A stretch of DNA of 64,000 bases from Chitinophaga sp. XS-30 (GTDB lineage: Bacteria > Bacteroidota > Bacteroidia > Chitinophagales > Chitinophagaceae): contig NZ_CP043006.1 of assembly GCF_008086345.1 (NCBI RefSeq), positions 4,958,032 to 5,022,031 of the forward strand, given 5' to 3'. A program made the translations under genes and the position numbers. A model generated the notes under the pieces. That model was not told the origin of the DNA, did no database searches, and worked only from the letters and a program-made list of their open reading frames with translations. The number at the start of each line of letters is the position of its first letter. Within the stretch, counting starts at the first letter, position 1. This document shows positions 27,324 through 35,674 of the stretch, one piece after another.

Positions 27324-28409
27324 CTATTTCTTGATCAGGTACACTACGTTGCTGTATATCTTGCATTCCAGGTGCATGGACCGGCTGATATCGGTCAGCA
27401 CTTCCTCCAGCTTTGCATCCTTGAATTCTCCGGTATAGGTCTCATGCGCTTCCAGCGGTACGGTGAAGATCACCTTCATGCCATACCAGCGGTTCAGCTT
27501 GTCCATTATTTCTTTTTCGCCGGCCTGATAAAAGCTCAGCTTTCCATCTTTCCAGTTATATATTTCATCGTCCGTATGCAGGCTTACATCCGTAAGGCCG
27601 CTGTTCTTGTTGAAGGTCATCAGCTCCTTTTCCTTTACCACTACCGGCTTGCGCAGCTGAATAAGCGGATGCGGCTCTCCTTCTTTGATCCGGGTGATAA
27701 CAGCGGCCGAATCTTTTTGCTTCACCGGGCGGATCTTTAGCATCGGCCAGGTTTCCTGGTTGTGCGCGATCTCCGCTTTCCCTTTTTCCACAGACACCGT
27801 CACCGTACTATCGGTGGGGAAGGCCGAGATATTGATCTGCGAGCCTCTGGCCGTGGTCACCAGTTCCCTCGTCTTGATCACCAGTGAGCTGGAGCTGTCC
27901 CGCAGCTTGAAATAGGCTTCCCCCTGCAGATATACAACGGGATGCAGGGTCATCTCAGAAGGGAACATCAGTTCCGATTCCGCATTCAGAAATACTTCCG
28001 AGCCATCGCTCAGCATGAGCTGGGTACGCTGTCCCTTGCCTGTCTGCGCGCTGCTGAGCACCCATTTATGATGTTCCGCTGCAGAAGAGCGCGTTTTCAT
28101 ATAGTTCCCCATCCAGATGCCGGTGGCAAAGAAAGCTATACTGGCGGCCGCTGCGTACATCCATACCCGCCTGTTCTTTTTCATGGCCACTACTTTGCCG
28201 GTCTGCTTTTCCACGGCCAGCGCCTTGCCGAACATCTCTTCAAATGCCGGTACCGGCGCCGTTTCCATCCGTTCCTCTTTCCAGTACGATTCGATCCATG
28301 CCAGTATTTCGGGCCGTTTGGAAGTATCGGCCAGCCAGGAATTCACCTTTTGTATTTCTTCAGACGAGGCGGTGTTTTCAAAATACCGCTTCAGGAGGTC
28401 CTTTTCCAC
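27324..28409 (-). CDS. FecR-family anti-sigma factor
   Basis: 361 residues from a GTG at 28409 that gives the usual beginning of the family (EKDLLKRYFENTASSEE); the frame is open to 28469 but has no better start. The cytoplasmic N-terminal ~85 residues should bind the sigma factor; a membrane segment follows (VWMYAAAASIAFFATGIWMG). The periplasmic FecR domain has VYLQGEAYFKL and VSVEKGKAEIA. The C-terminal DUF4974 module ends with FKDAKLEEVLTDIS. It is encoded 77 bp after the sigma factor and faces the SusCD operon 130 bp downstream, which it most likely controls. Confidence 0.88.
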   Translation of the reverse strand: MEKDLLKRYFENTASSEEIQKVNSWLADTSKRPEILAWIESYWKEERMETAPVPAFEEMFGKALAVEKQTGKVVAMKKNRRVWMYAAAASIAFFATGIWMGNYMKTRSSAAEHHKWVLSSAQTGKGQRTQLMLSDGSEVFLNAESELMFPSEMTLHPVVYLQGEAYFKLRDSSSSLVIKTRELVTTARGSQINISAFPTDSTVTVSVEKGKAEIAHNQETWPMLKIRPVKQKDSAAVITRIKEGEPHPLIQLRKPVVVKEKELMTFNKNSGLTDVSLHTDDEIYNWKDGKLSFYQAGEKEIMDKLNRWYGMKVIFTVPLEAHETYTGEFKDAKLEEVLTDISRSMHLECKIYSNVVYLIKK

Positions 28410-28486
28410 AAATGCTGTTTTAGATTTTCTGCCGGTACATATAGCATACACTTGAATATGCCTTTGCACCTACGGGGTTTTAAAAA

Positions 28487-29059
28487 TTATTTGAAAATGA
28501 TGAGCGCGATGGTTACCAGTGCACCGCCGTAACCATGACTTTCCAGGTTCTTTCGTATGATCTTCAATGCTTTATTCAGCTGGTTTTCCACCGTGCTGCG
28601 GGAAATATCCATTTCTTCCGCTATCTGTGCATTGGTATATCCTTCCAGCCGGCTTTTGCGGAACACCATCCGGCATTTTTCCGGCAGTTGCTGCATAGCC
28701 TTGCCGATCAGTTCCTGCAATTCCCTTATCTGCACTGCCGGGTCTTCCTGCCGGAGGCCGGACTGCAGGCTGACTTCCCGGAGATAGTTCTGCCGGTGGC
28801 CTGTTTTACGCAAATGGTTGTAAATGAGATTTTTGGCGATGGTAATGATATAGGCTTCGAAAGGCAGTGACGGGTCGATACGTTGGCGATGCACCCAGGT
28901 ACGGATAAATGTTTCCTGAACGATCTCGTCCGTTTCCGCGCTGCTGGCCTGGAATTTTATGGTAAAAGCTGCGAGGCGCGGGGCGTACCGCTCGTAAAGC
29001 GTACGGAAGGCTGCGGGATCGCCCGAAATGAGTTGCTGCACAAGCGCCTGTTCGTTCAT
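28487..29059 (-). CDS. ECF RNA polymerase sigma factor (FecI-like)
   Basis: 190 residues from the ATG at 29059; the open frame continues to 29197 but the promoter-like word lies between. Region 2 is at about 15-85 (AFRTLYERYAPRLAAFTIKF, then DEIVQETFIRTWVHR), region 4 at about 120-178 (LPEKCRMVFRKSRLEGYTNA, then DISRSTVENQLNKAL). The end has a hydrophobic tail (ALVTIALIIF) that is common in Bacteroidota FecI-type factors. It is paired with the downstream anti-sigma gene. Target promoters are probably those of the kelch-susC-susD-thioredoxin genes. Confidence 0.9.
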   Translation of the reverse strand: MNEQALVQQLISGDPAAFRTLYERYAPRLAAFTIKFQASSAETDEIVQETFIRTWVHRQRIDPSLPFEAYIITIAKNLIYNHLRKTGHRQNYLREVSLQSGLRQEDPAVQIRELQELIGKAMQQLPEKCRMVFRKSRLEGYTNAQIAEEMDISRSTVENQLNKALKIIRKNLESHGYGGALVTIALIIFK

Positions 29060-29092
29060 TGGCTGATACGTGATTGTGATCCGGTAGTGCGG

Positions 29093-29100
29093 TAAAGATA
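29093..29100 (-). promoter_or_regulatory. -7-like element of the sigma-factor gene
   Basis: The minus strand reads TATCTTTA, one base from TAnnTTTG, 33 bases before the ATG at 29059. It supports that start over the upstream extension of the frame. No matching -33 TTTG was seen. Confidence 0.4.
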
Positions 29101-29225
29101 GGGAATAAGACGGTGTGATACAATGCCGGGAGAGATCCGGCGCACTCCCGGGATATTCCGTTGCAGCCCGGATCAGGGAAAGGCCGGACAGGAGCAATCC
29201 AAAACGCTCCTGCCGCCGGGACAGC

Positions 29226-29264
29226 GGAAATAAAAACAGGGCTGTATCAAGACAGATACAGCCC
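29226..29264 (-). terminator. Strong intrinsic terminator without an obvious gene ahead of it
   Basis: GGGCTGTATC (29239-29248) pairs perfectly with GATACAGCCC (29255-29264) over a six-base loop. On the minus strand the stem is followed by TGTTTTTATTT. The plus strand has no T run. No recognisable minus-strand gene lies upstream of it (29265-29561), so either a small RNA ends here or it shields the sigma-factor gene from antisense transcription. Confidence 0.7.
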
Positions 29265-29288
29265 CCTGGTCATTCAATTGTGCTCCTC

Positions 29289-29354
29289 TTTTGGGGTTCG
29301 GAACGGATGCTTTTGGGGTGTTGAATGGACTATTTTGGGGATACAAATGGATGA
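29289..29354. repeat. Three 22-bp direct repeats with TTTTGGGG
   Basis: TTTTGGGG begins at 29289, 29311 and 29333, exactly 22 bp apart. The rest of each unit is partly conserved, with AAnGGAnnn in all three (GAACGGATG, GAATGGACT, AAATGGATG). It lies in the 520-bp gap between the sigma-factor gene and the reductase gene, a gap that otherwise holds only a terminator and no convincing gene. Two helical turns per unit would put all copies on one DNA face. Confidence 0.6.
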
Positions 29355-29579
29355 GGAGCGTTTGATAAATCTCTTTTGATGACACAAAGATGCTATGCAT
29401 TTTTCTCTTATAAAACCGGTATTTGGTATCTGGCCGGATTTTTTGGATAGCTGGCAGCGATAGCGCAATAACTGTTCAGGTGCTGCCGATGTGCGTTGCA
29501 ACTCTTTTTTTACTGATGAACAAAAAAACCTGTCTGCAAATGCCTAACTTGCCGCGATCAATTGCCTAATACCGGAATC

Positions 29580-30818
29580 ATGAACATCAAACATACCGCC
29601 GTCTGCATCATCGGCGCGGGCCCTGCCGGAGCAGCGGCCGCATTACAATTACATCAATACGGCATTGCCTGTACCGTAGTGGACAAGGCGGTATTTCCCC
29701 GGGACAAGGTCTGCGGCGACGGGCTCAGCGGCAAGGTGATAACACTGCTGGACCGTATTGATCCGGCCATCACCGGAAGGCTCCGGGAGATGCAGGCGAA
29801 AACGGACAGCTGGGGCGTTACCTTCGTGGCCTCCAACCGGGCTTCCCTGAACATCCCCTACCGCGTGAAAGACGATGGTCTGGCACCGGGCCTCGTATGC
29901 AAGCGGATGGACTTCGATAATTTCCTGGTAGAGGAAATGAAACGATGCAGCCATATTGAACTGATACAGGGACAGGCTGTGGATCAATATACCTTGCAGG
30001 AAGACGGATACCTGATCGCCGATTCAAAAAGCGGTTTCCGGATAAAGGCACAGCTCCTGATCGTGGCCAACGGCGCACACTCCGGGTTTACCAAAGACGT
30101 GGCCGGCATCCACATGGAAGCCAGTCACTACTGCGCAGGCCTCCGCTCCTACTACAAAAATGTCAGCGGCCTGGATGAGAACGGATACATCGAGCTGCAT
30201 TTCCTGCGTTCCCTGCTGCCCGGATACTTCTGGATATTCCCCCTCCCCGGAGGCGAAGCCAACGTAGGCATCGGCATACTCAGCGAAATAGCCCGGAAGA
30301 AAAAACTCAACCTGAAAAAACTGCTGCTGGAAACTATCGCGACAGACCCCGTATTGAAAGAGCGTTTCAAAGACGCGGAACTATGCGGCAGCATAGATGG
30401 CTATGGGTTGCCATTGGGCAGCAAAAAAAGAGGGTTGTCCGGCGAACGGTACATGCTGGCCGGAGATGCGGGCCATCTTATCGATCCGTTCACGGGGGAA
30501 GGCATCGGCAATGCCCTGTATTCCGGCCGGTATGCCGCGGAACAGGCGCAGCAGGCCATCCTGGCCAATAATTTCTCTGCGGCGCAGCTCAAAGCGTACG
30601 ATGAGATGATCTATCATAAACTCGGCCCGGAACTGAAACTGAGCAGCCGGCTGCAAAAACTTGTGCGCCGCCCCTGGCTTTTCAACTACCTTTTAAAACT
30701 GGGCATGGGCAACAAACAGCTGCGTGAATTGATGGCCTGCATGTTCTACGAACTGGATCTCCGGAAAAAACTGACGCGTCCTGCTTTTTATCTTAAACTG
30801 CTGTTGAACAGGAATTAA
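29580..30818 (+). CDS. Geranylgeranyl-reductase-family FAD oxidoreductase
   Basis: 412 residues from the ATG at 29580 (a TTG 18 bases upstream is in frame but less likely). The FAD fold starts with VCIIGAGPAGAAAALQL and ends with the acidic strand; FPRDKVCGDGLSGKVITLL is the conserved C-G-D-G motif of this family. The second FAD motif is RYMLAGDAGHLIDPFTGEG. Members reduce isoprenoid double bonds or act on related lipids and polyketides; the substrate here is unknown. It is a single gene, 91 bp before the PAS protein gene. Confidence 0.85.
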   Translation: MNIKHTAVCIIGAGPAGAAAALQLHQYGIACTVVDKAVFPRDKVCGDGLSGKVITLLDRIDPAITGRLREMQAKTDSWGVTFVASNRASLNIPYRVKDDGLAPGLVCKRMDFDNFLVEEMKRCSHIELIQGQAVDQYTLQEDGYLIADSKSGFRIKAQLLIVANGAHSGFTKDVAGIHMEASHYCAGLRSYYKNVSGLDENGYIELHFLRSLLPGYFWIFPLPGGEANVGIGILSEIARKKKLNLKKLLLETIATDPVLKERFKDAELCGSIDGYGLPLGSKKRGLSGERYMLAGDAGHLIDPFTGEGIGNALYSGRYAAEQAQQAILANNFSAAQLKAYDEMIYHKLGPELKLSSRLQKLVRRPWLFNYLLKLGMGNKQLRELMACMFYELDLRKKLTRPAFYLKLLLNRN

Positions 30819-30908
30819 AAACTGCGATAATGCTGTCTTTTTTTTCTCTCCTCCGCGAAATTATTTATATTCAGGAATGGCTTTTGGCTTGGCCAGAAAA
30901 ACCGTTCC

Positions 30909-32825
30909 ATGTTTAAACCGATTACACCGCTTACAACTGTTATTATCTACGCGATTTGTGGCATCCTCTGGATACTGGTCACAGATACTTTGCTGATACA
31001 ACTTCCCTGGCAACTGTCTTCCTTATGGCTGGGCCAGCATTTCAAGGGCATTTTATACATATTATTGTCCAGTTTCCTTTTATATGGATTGATCAGAAGG
31101 AATATCGCGCGGCTGGAACTTTCGCAAAAGGCGTATATGAGAATGTTCCGGGAAAACCCGCAGCCGATGTGGATATTCTCCAAAAAGACATTCCGGTTCC
31201 TGGAAGTGAATGATGCGGCCATACTGCTGTATGGCTACAGCCGCGAGGAATTTCTTCAAATGACGATCCTGGACATCCGCCCTCCTGAGGATATTCCAAA
31301 GATCCGGGGTAACCAGCAAAAACAGGGGAACAGCCCCATTACCTCGGGAAATTGGCAACATTATAAAAAGGACGGCAACCTGATGTACGTACGGGTGGAA
31401 GCATTTGCCACTACTTACGAAAAGGAGCCCGCCGAAGTGGTCACCATATTTGATATTACCGGTCAGTACCTGGCCGATGACGCGTTGAAGAAACAGGAGC
31501 AGCTGCTGAAAACCATGATCAACAGTACCCACAACATGGTATGGGCGGTGAGCACGCGACTGGAACTCATCGCCTTCAACGATACCTTCCGGCGCCACTC
31601 CGGCCTGTTCGAGGGCATCAGCGAGCCCAGCGACTACTGGCGGATGTATTACGAAAAGTGCCTGGCCGGCGAAAAACAGCTGTTCGAATACCGGATGGAA
31701 GACAAGGACGAGGACTGGCAGTTTGCCGAGATATCCTTTGAGCCGATCCTTCATAAGGACAGGATCACGGGGGTGGCTTGCCTCGCGCAGAATATAACAG
31801 AAAGAAAACGTCACGAGATAGCCCTGAAGAAAGCATTGGAACGGTATGACCTGATCTCGCTGGCTACCAATGATGCGATCTGGGACTATGATCTGGCATC
31901 GAACAAGATCTCCTGGAACGAAAAAATGCAGCAATATTACGGATTCGCAGGCCTCGAAGCGGACGTTTCCTACTGGCAGGACCGGATACATCCGGAGGAC
32001 AGGGAGATCATGATGCGCAGCGTGGGAGAAGCGGTATATAAAAAACAGTCCCGCTGGCAAGGGGAATACCGCATGCTGGGAGTAAAAGGCGAATACCGGC
32101 ATGTGATCAGCCGTGGTTATATTCTTTATAATGAAAAAGGAGAGCCTTACCGGCTGATCGGCGCTTTGCAGGATGTGGAAGACAAGGTACAGCAACAGGA
32201 AGAGATCCGGAAACTCTCCCTGATCGCCAGCATGACGCACAATCCCGTTATCATTTCAGACCCGGAAGCACACATCGAATGGGTCAATAAAAGCTTCGAA
32301 GACCTTACCGGTTATACATTGGAAGAAGTCAGGGGGAAACAACCCAGCAGCTTTCTGCATGGCCCGGGAACCAACCCGCGCACCCTGCAGGAGATACAGG
32401 AAAAACTCAGTACTTCCCAGCCTTGTGTTGTGGAAATACTCAACTATACCAGCGACGGGGAGCCGTATTGGGTATTAATGGACATTACGCCGGTAGTGGA
32501 TGCCTCCGGCAAAATAGAGCACCTCATTATTATACAGACCAATATCACCGAAAAGAAAAAGTTCGTGCAGCAGCTGGAAGAAAAGAACAAGCTGCTGATG
32601 GAAGTGGCGTACATCAGTTCCCACCGGCTGCGCAAACCGGTTGCCTCCATGCTGGGCGTCATTGCCCTGATGGATAAAGCCGATCTTTCCAACCCCGAAA
32701 ACGAACGCCTCATCGCGTACATAGAACGCCTGACCAACGAAATGGATACCATGCTGCATGAAATGGCGGATAAATGCAACCGGATCTACGAAGTGGAGCT
32801 GCGGCAAAATGATCCCTTGTTCTAA
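30909..32825 (+). CDS. Membrane multi-PAS protein ending in a HisKA-like domain, no HATPase
   Basis: 638 residues. Two membrane segments (about 10-30 and 44-62; IYAICGILWILVTDTLL) precede four PAS domains (~75-185, 200-305, 310-430, 435-555; for example GYSREEFLQMTILDI, IHPEDREIMMRS and WVNKSFEDLTGYTLEEVRG). The end is a HisKA-like helical pair with H at YISSHRLRKPVASMLG, and the protein stops at NDPLF about 65 residues later. No ATP-binding domain (N, G1, G2 boxes) follows. It may dimerise and take or pass phosphate through another kinase, or act as a sensor scaffold. No response regulator is adjacent. Confidence 0.85.
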   Translation: MFKPITPLTTVIIYAICGILWILVTDTLLIQLPWQLSSLWLGQHFKGILYILLSSFLLYGLIRRNIARLELSQKAYMRMFRENPQPMWIFSKKTFRFLEVNDAAILLYGYSREEFLQMTILDIRPPEDIPKIRGNQQKQGNSPITSGNWQHYKKDGNLMYVRVEAFATTYEKEPAEVVTIFDITGQYLADDALKKQEQLLKTMINSTHNMVWAVSTRLELIAFNDTFRRHSGLFEGISEPSDYWRMYYEKCLAGEKQLFEYRMEDKDEDWQFAEISFEPILHKDRITGVACLAQNITERKRHEIALKKALERYDLISLATNDAIWDYDLASNKISWNEKMQQYYGFAGLEADVSYWQDRIHPEDREIMMRSVGEAVYKKQSRWQGEYRMLGVKGEYRHVISRGYILYNEKGEPYRLIGALQDVEDKVQQQEEIRKLSLIASMTHNPVIISDPEAHIEWVNKSFEDLTGYTLEEVRGKQPSSFLHGPGTNPRTLQEIQEKLSTSQPCVVEILNYTSDGEPYWVLMDITPVVDASGKIEHLIIIQTNITEKKKFVQQLEEKNKLLMEVAYISSHRLRKPVASMLGVIALMDKADLSNPENERLIAYIERLTNEMDTMLHEMADKCNRIYEVELRQNDPLF

Positions 32826-32847
32826 ACAGCAGTAAGACTTTATTGCC

Positions 32848-32855
32848 TACATTTG
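32848..32855 (+). promoter_or_regulatory. -7 element of the glutamate-synthase-like gene
   Basis: TACATTTG is an exact TAnnTTTG word, 24 bases before the ATG at 32880. It rules against the in-frame TTG at 32853, which lies inside it. Confidence 0.5.
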
Positions 32856-32879
32856 CCATTGGTCAAAAATAAGTTAGCC

Positions 32880-34466
32880 ATGCGTAAAGGATTTATCATC
32901 AGTGCGCTGACAGGGATCATTGGCGCAAGCCTCCTGGGATGGTACGCTAGTCCCTGGTGGTATGTTGTACTGGCAATGATTGCAGCACTTTTTATTATGG
33001 GGATCAATGATATGATGCAGACGAAGCACTCCATCATGCGCACTTATCCCGTTTTCGGCCGGATGCGTTACTGGATGGAAGCATTACGGCCCAAAATGTA
33101 CCAATATTTTGTAGAATCGGATATCGATGGCCGCCCCATCAACCGGATAGACCGGTCTACTATCTACCAGCGCGCCAAGCAGGAAATGGATACCATGCCG
33201 TTCGGCACCCAGCTGGATGTATATGAAGAAGGCTATGAATGGATGAGCCATTCCATTTCTCCCAAGGATTTCCACAAGCTCGATCATAACCCCCGGGTGA
33301 TGATCGGGAACAAAGATTGTACACAACCCTACTCCGCCAGTATCTTCAACGTATCCGCCATGAGCTTTGGCTCGCTCAGCAGCAATGCCATCGAGGCGTT
33401 GAATGCCGGCGCAAAGATCGGCGGATTCGCCCACAATACCGGGGAAGGCGGCATCAGTCCATACCATCTCCGGCACAACGGCGATATCATCTGGCAGGTG
33501 GGCACCGGCTATTTCGGCTGCCGGGACGATGACGGGAACTTTTCCCCGGCGGTATTCACCAAAACCGCCTCCCTCCCGCAGGTGAAAATGATAGAGCTGA
33601 AACTGTCCCAGGGCGCAAAGCCGGGGCATGGCGGCATTCTGCCGGCAAAGAAAAACACGCCGGAGATCGCCGCCATACGGCACGTGAAACCCAATACCAC
33701 CGTTTATTCCCCACCTTTTCACAGTGCATTCAACAATCCGAAAGAGCTGGTGCAGTTCCTGCAGCAGATGCGGGAATTGTCCGGCGGCAAACCCGTAGGC
33801 TTCAAGCTCTGCATCGGCAGGAAAAGCGAGTTCATCGGTATCTGCAAGGCGATGATGGAGCTGGACCTGTACCCCGACTTCATCACTATTGATGGTGGCG
33901 AAGGCGGTACCGGCGCCGCGCCGCAGGAATTCTCCAATCACGTTGGCGCTCCCCTGCTGGACGGGCTGGCTTTCGTTCACAATATGCTTACAGGCTTCAA
34001 TATCCGTCACCACATCAGGCTCATTGCCTCCGGGAAGATACTCAGCGGGTTCCACATGCTGAGAGCCGTTGCACTTGGCGCGGATGCCTGCAACAGCGCC
34101 CGTGCCATGATGATGGCCCTGGGATGCATTCAGGCCCTGCAATGCAATTCCAATAAATGCCCGACCGGTGTAGCCACCCAGGATCCCGCGCTGACCATAG
34201 GGCTGGTAGTGGCCGACAAGAAGCAGCGTATCGCCAATTATCACGAAGATACCCTGCGCACCTTTGTAGAGCTGATGGGCGCGGCCGGGATCGATGACTA
34301 TAAAAAGCTCACCCGTTCGCATATCTATCGCCGCGTTTTCATGAACGAGGTCAGAACGTTCGAGGATATTTTTCCTTCACTTGAAACAGGCTGTTTGCTG
34401 ATCAACAAGATACCGGAAAAATATAAGCAGGATTACGAGATGGCGAGTGCGGACAAATGGTATTAA
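32880..34466 (+). CDS. FMN-binding glutamate-synthase-family protein with membrane anchor
   Basis: 528 residues from the ATG at 32880. Two N-terminal hydrophobic segments (residues ~4-20 and 23-40) precede the central/FMN domain of GltB. Visible landmarks are NTGEGGISPYH, GAKPGHGGILPAKKN, TIDGGEGGTGAAPQEF and the cysteine set of a 3Fe-4S site in CIQALQCNSNKCPTGVATQ. The glutaminase domain and the C-terminal beta-helix of real glutamate synthase are absent. It may make or oxidise glutamate-like compounds, or act with an ammonia source; the true reaction of this stand-alone family is not settled. Confidence 0.88.
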   Translation: MRKGFIISALTGIIGASLLGWYASPWWYVVLAMIAALFIMGINDMMQTKHSIMRTYPVFGRMRYWMEALRPKMYQYFVESDIDGRPINRIDRSTIYQRAKQEMDTMPFGTQLDVYEEGYEWMSHSISPKDFHKLDHNPRVMIGNKDCTQPYSASIFNVSAMSFGSLSSNAIEALNAGAKIGGFAHNTGEGGISPYHLRHNGDIIWQVGTGYFGCRDDDGNFSPAVFTKTASLPQVKMIELKLSQGAKPGHGGILPAKKNTPEIAAIRHVKPNTTVYSPPFHSAFNNPKELVQFLQQMRELSGGKPVGFKLCIGRKSEFIGICKAMMELDLYPDFITIDGGEGGTGAAPQEFSNHVGAPLLDGLAFVHNMLTGFNIRHHIRLIASGKILSGFHMLRAVALGADACNSARAMMMALGCIQALQCNSNKCPTGVATQDPALTIGLVVADKKQRIANYHEDTLRTFVELMGAAGIDDYKKLTRSHIYRRVFMNEVRTFEDIFPSLETGCLLINKIPEKYKQDYEMASADKWY

Positions 34467-34608
34467 AAAATTAAATGACAGATGAAATAATATTCCATCT
34501 GCCCCCTGAAAATTAGATGACAGATGAAATAACATTCCATCTGGCCCGTAAAAAGTTAGATGACAGATGAAATAACATTCCATCTGACCCCTGAAAATTA
34601 GATGACAG
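34465..34608 (+). repeat. Tandem 42-bp repeat with hairpin, overlapping the next gene start
   Basis: ATGACAGATGAAAT-type copies begin at 34475, 34517 and 34560, with a partial fourth at 34602, spaced 42, 43 and 42 bp. In the three full copies CAGATG pairs with CATCTG, and AAT with ATT, forming a hairpin. Copies 1 and 3 each read as a 13-codon frame (MTDEI, then FHL) ending in TAG. The fourth copy diverges after ATGACAGATGAAA and contains the start codon of the winged-helix gene (34609). The first copy begins right after the stop of the FMN gene. Confidence 0.85.
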
Positions 34609-35640
34609 ATGAAACCCAGAGACATACTGCTGCACCGCCTTTACCATCAGCAGATCGCAGCCACCCGTTTCACGAAGCCGGAAGAGATCGTTTCATGGCT
34701 CATCGCCATGCAGTCCCAGGAATATGCGCAGGCCAAATGGGCCATCGGTTTGCGCATACCGGGACTAAAGGATGCGGATGTGGAAAATGCCTTCAACCAA
34801 GGCCGGATACTCCGCACGCACCTGATGCGGCCCACCTGGCATTTTGTATCGCCCGGCGATATCCGCTGGCTGCTGCAGCTGACTGCACCGCGCGTTCAGC
34901 AGATCAATGCCTATTACTACAGGCAAACAGAGCTGGATGCGGGCATTTTCCGCAAAGCCCATACGATCATCTCAAAAACACTGGAAGGCGGCAGGTTTGC
35001 CACCCGTTCCGTTTTACAGGAGGCCCTGCAAAAAGGGAAGATCAAAGCTGAAGGAGTCAGACTATCGGGCATTATGATGCATGCGGAACTGGAAGGGCTG
35101 ATCTGCAGCGGGCCCCGCAGCGGAAAACAGTTCACCTACGCCCTGCTGGAAGAACGTGTGCCACCAGTAAAACAGCTTGCTGCTGAAGAAGCGCTGGCAG
35201 GCTTCGCGAGTAGATATTTTACCTCCCGCGGACCGGCCACCGTGCAGGACTTTGCGTACTGGTCCGGCCTCACGGTGAAAGATGCGCAGGAAGGGGCCAT
35301 GCAACTGCCGGCAAATTTCATCCGGGAAAACATCAACGGCCGCGATTATATTTACCTGCCCATTGATCCGGATAAAAAATTAAAGAACGCCAACTTCATT
35401 ATGCCGGATTACGACGAATACGGCATGAGCTATAAAGACCGGGAAGCGTTGATGCCGGCAGAAAATGCCAACAGCGTATTCGACCATTGCTTTGTACTGG
35501 ACGGCAGGATCGCCGGCAGCTGGAAGAAAGCGCCCGGGAATGGAATTACGGTGACGCCTTTTACAGTATTAAGCGAAGCCAGACAAAAGGCGCTGGAGAA
35601 GGCAGTGCAAAGGTACCTGGCGTTTCAGGGAGGAATTTGA
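34609..35640 (+). CDS. Winged-helix DNA-binding protein (HTH_42/YcaQ-like)
   Basis: 343 residues. N-terminal MKPRDILLHRLYHQQI and AMQSQEYAQAKWAIGLR match the start of the HTH_42 family, as does the LMRPTWHFVSPGDIRWLLQ segment. The family includes DNA glycosylases such as AlkX/YcaQ and AlkZ that unhook interstrand cross-links or alkylated bases; the key QxQ/QxD-type region here is QSQEYAQAKW, but I cannot confirm activity. The start lies in the fourth copy of a tandem repeat; a second ATG in another frame at 34602 is rejected because it breaks the conserved N-terminus. Confidence 0.8.
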   Translation: MKPRDILLHRLYHQQIAATRFTKPEEIVSWLIAMQSQEYAQAKWAIGLRIPGLKDADVENAFNQGRILRTHLMRPTWHFVSPGDIRWLLQLTAPRVQQINAYYYRQTELDAGIFRKAHTIISKTLEGGRFATRSVLQEALQKGKIKAEGVRLSGIMMHAELEGLICSGPRSGKQFTYALLEERVPPVKQLAAEEALAGFASRYFTSRGPATVQDFAYWSGLTVKDAQEGAMQLPANFIRENINGRDYIYLPIDPDKKLKNANFIMPDYDEYGMSYKDREALMPAENANSVFDHCFVLDGRIAGSWKKAPGNGITVTPFTVLSEARQKALEKAVQRYLAFQGGI

Positions 35641-35674
35641 CCGCATCAAACCGCTCCTCTCCGCATAATACCGC

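Noticed and set aside
33084..34322. 412-codon minus-strand frame opposite the FMN glutamate-synthase-like gene
   Set aside because: Antisense shadow without a family match; the plus strand shows FMN and Fe-S motifs.
34465..34608. CRISPR array
   Set aside because: The 42-bp units are contiguous and nearly identical over their whole length; there are no unique spacers and no cas genes.
34602..35051. Alternative 149-codon frame starting at the ATG in the last repeat copy
   Set aside because: It is out of frame with the conserved HTH_42 protein starting at 34609 and has a random-looking composition.
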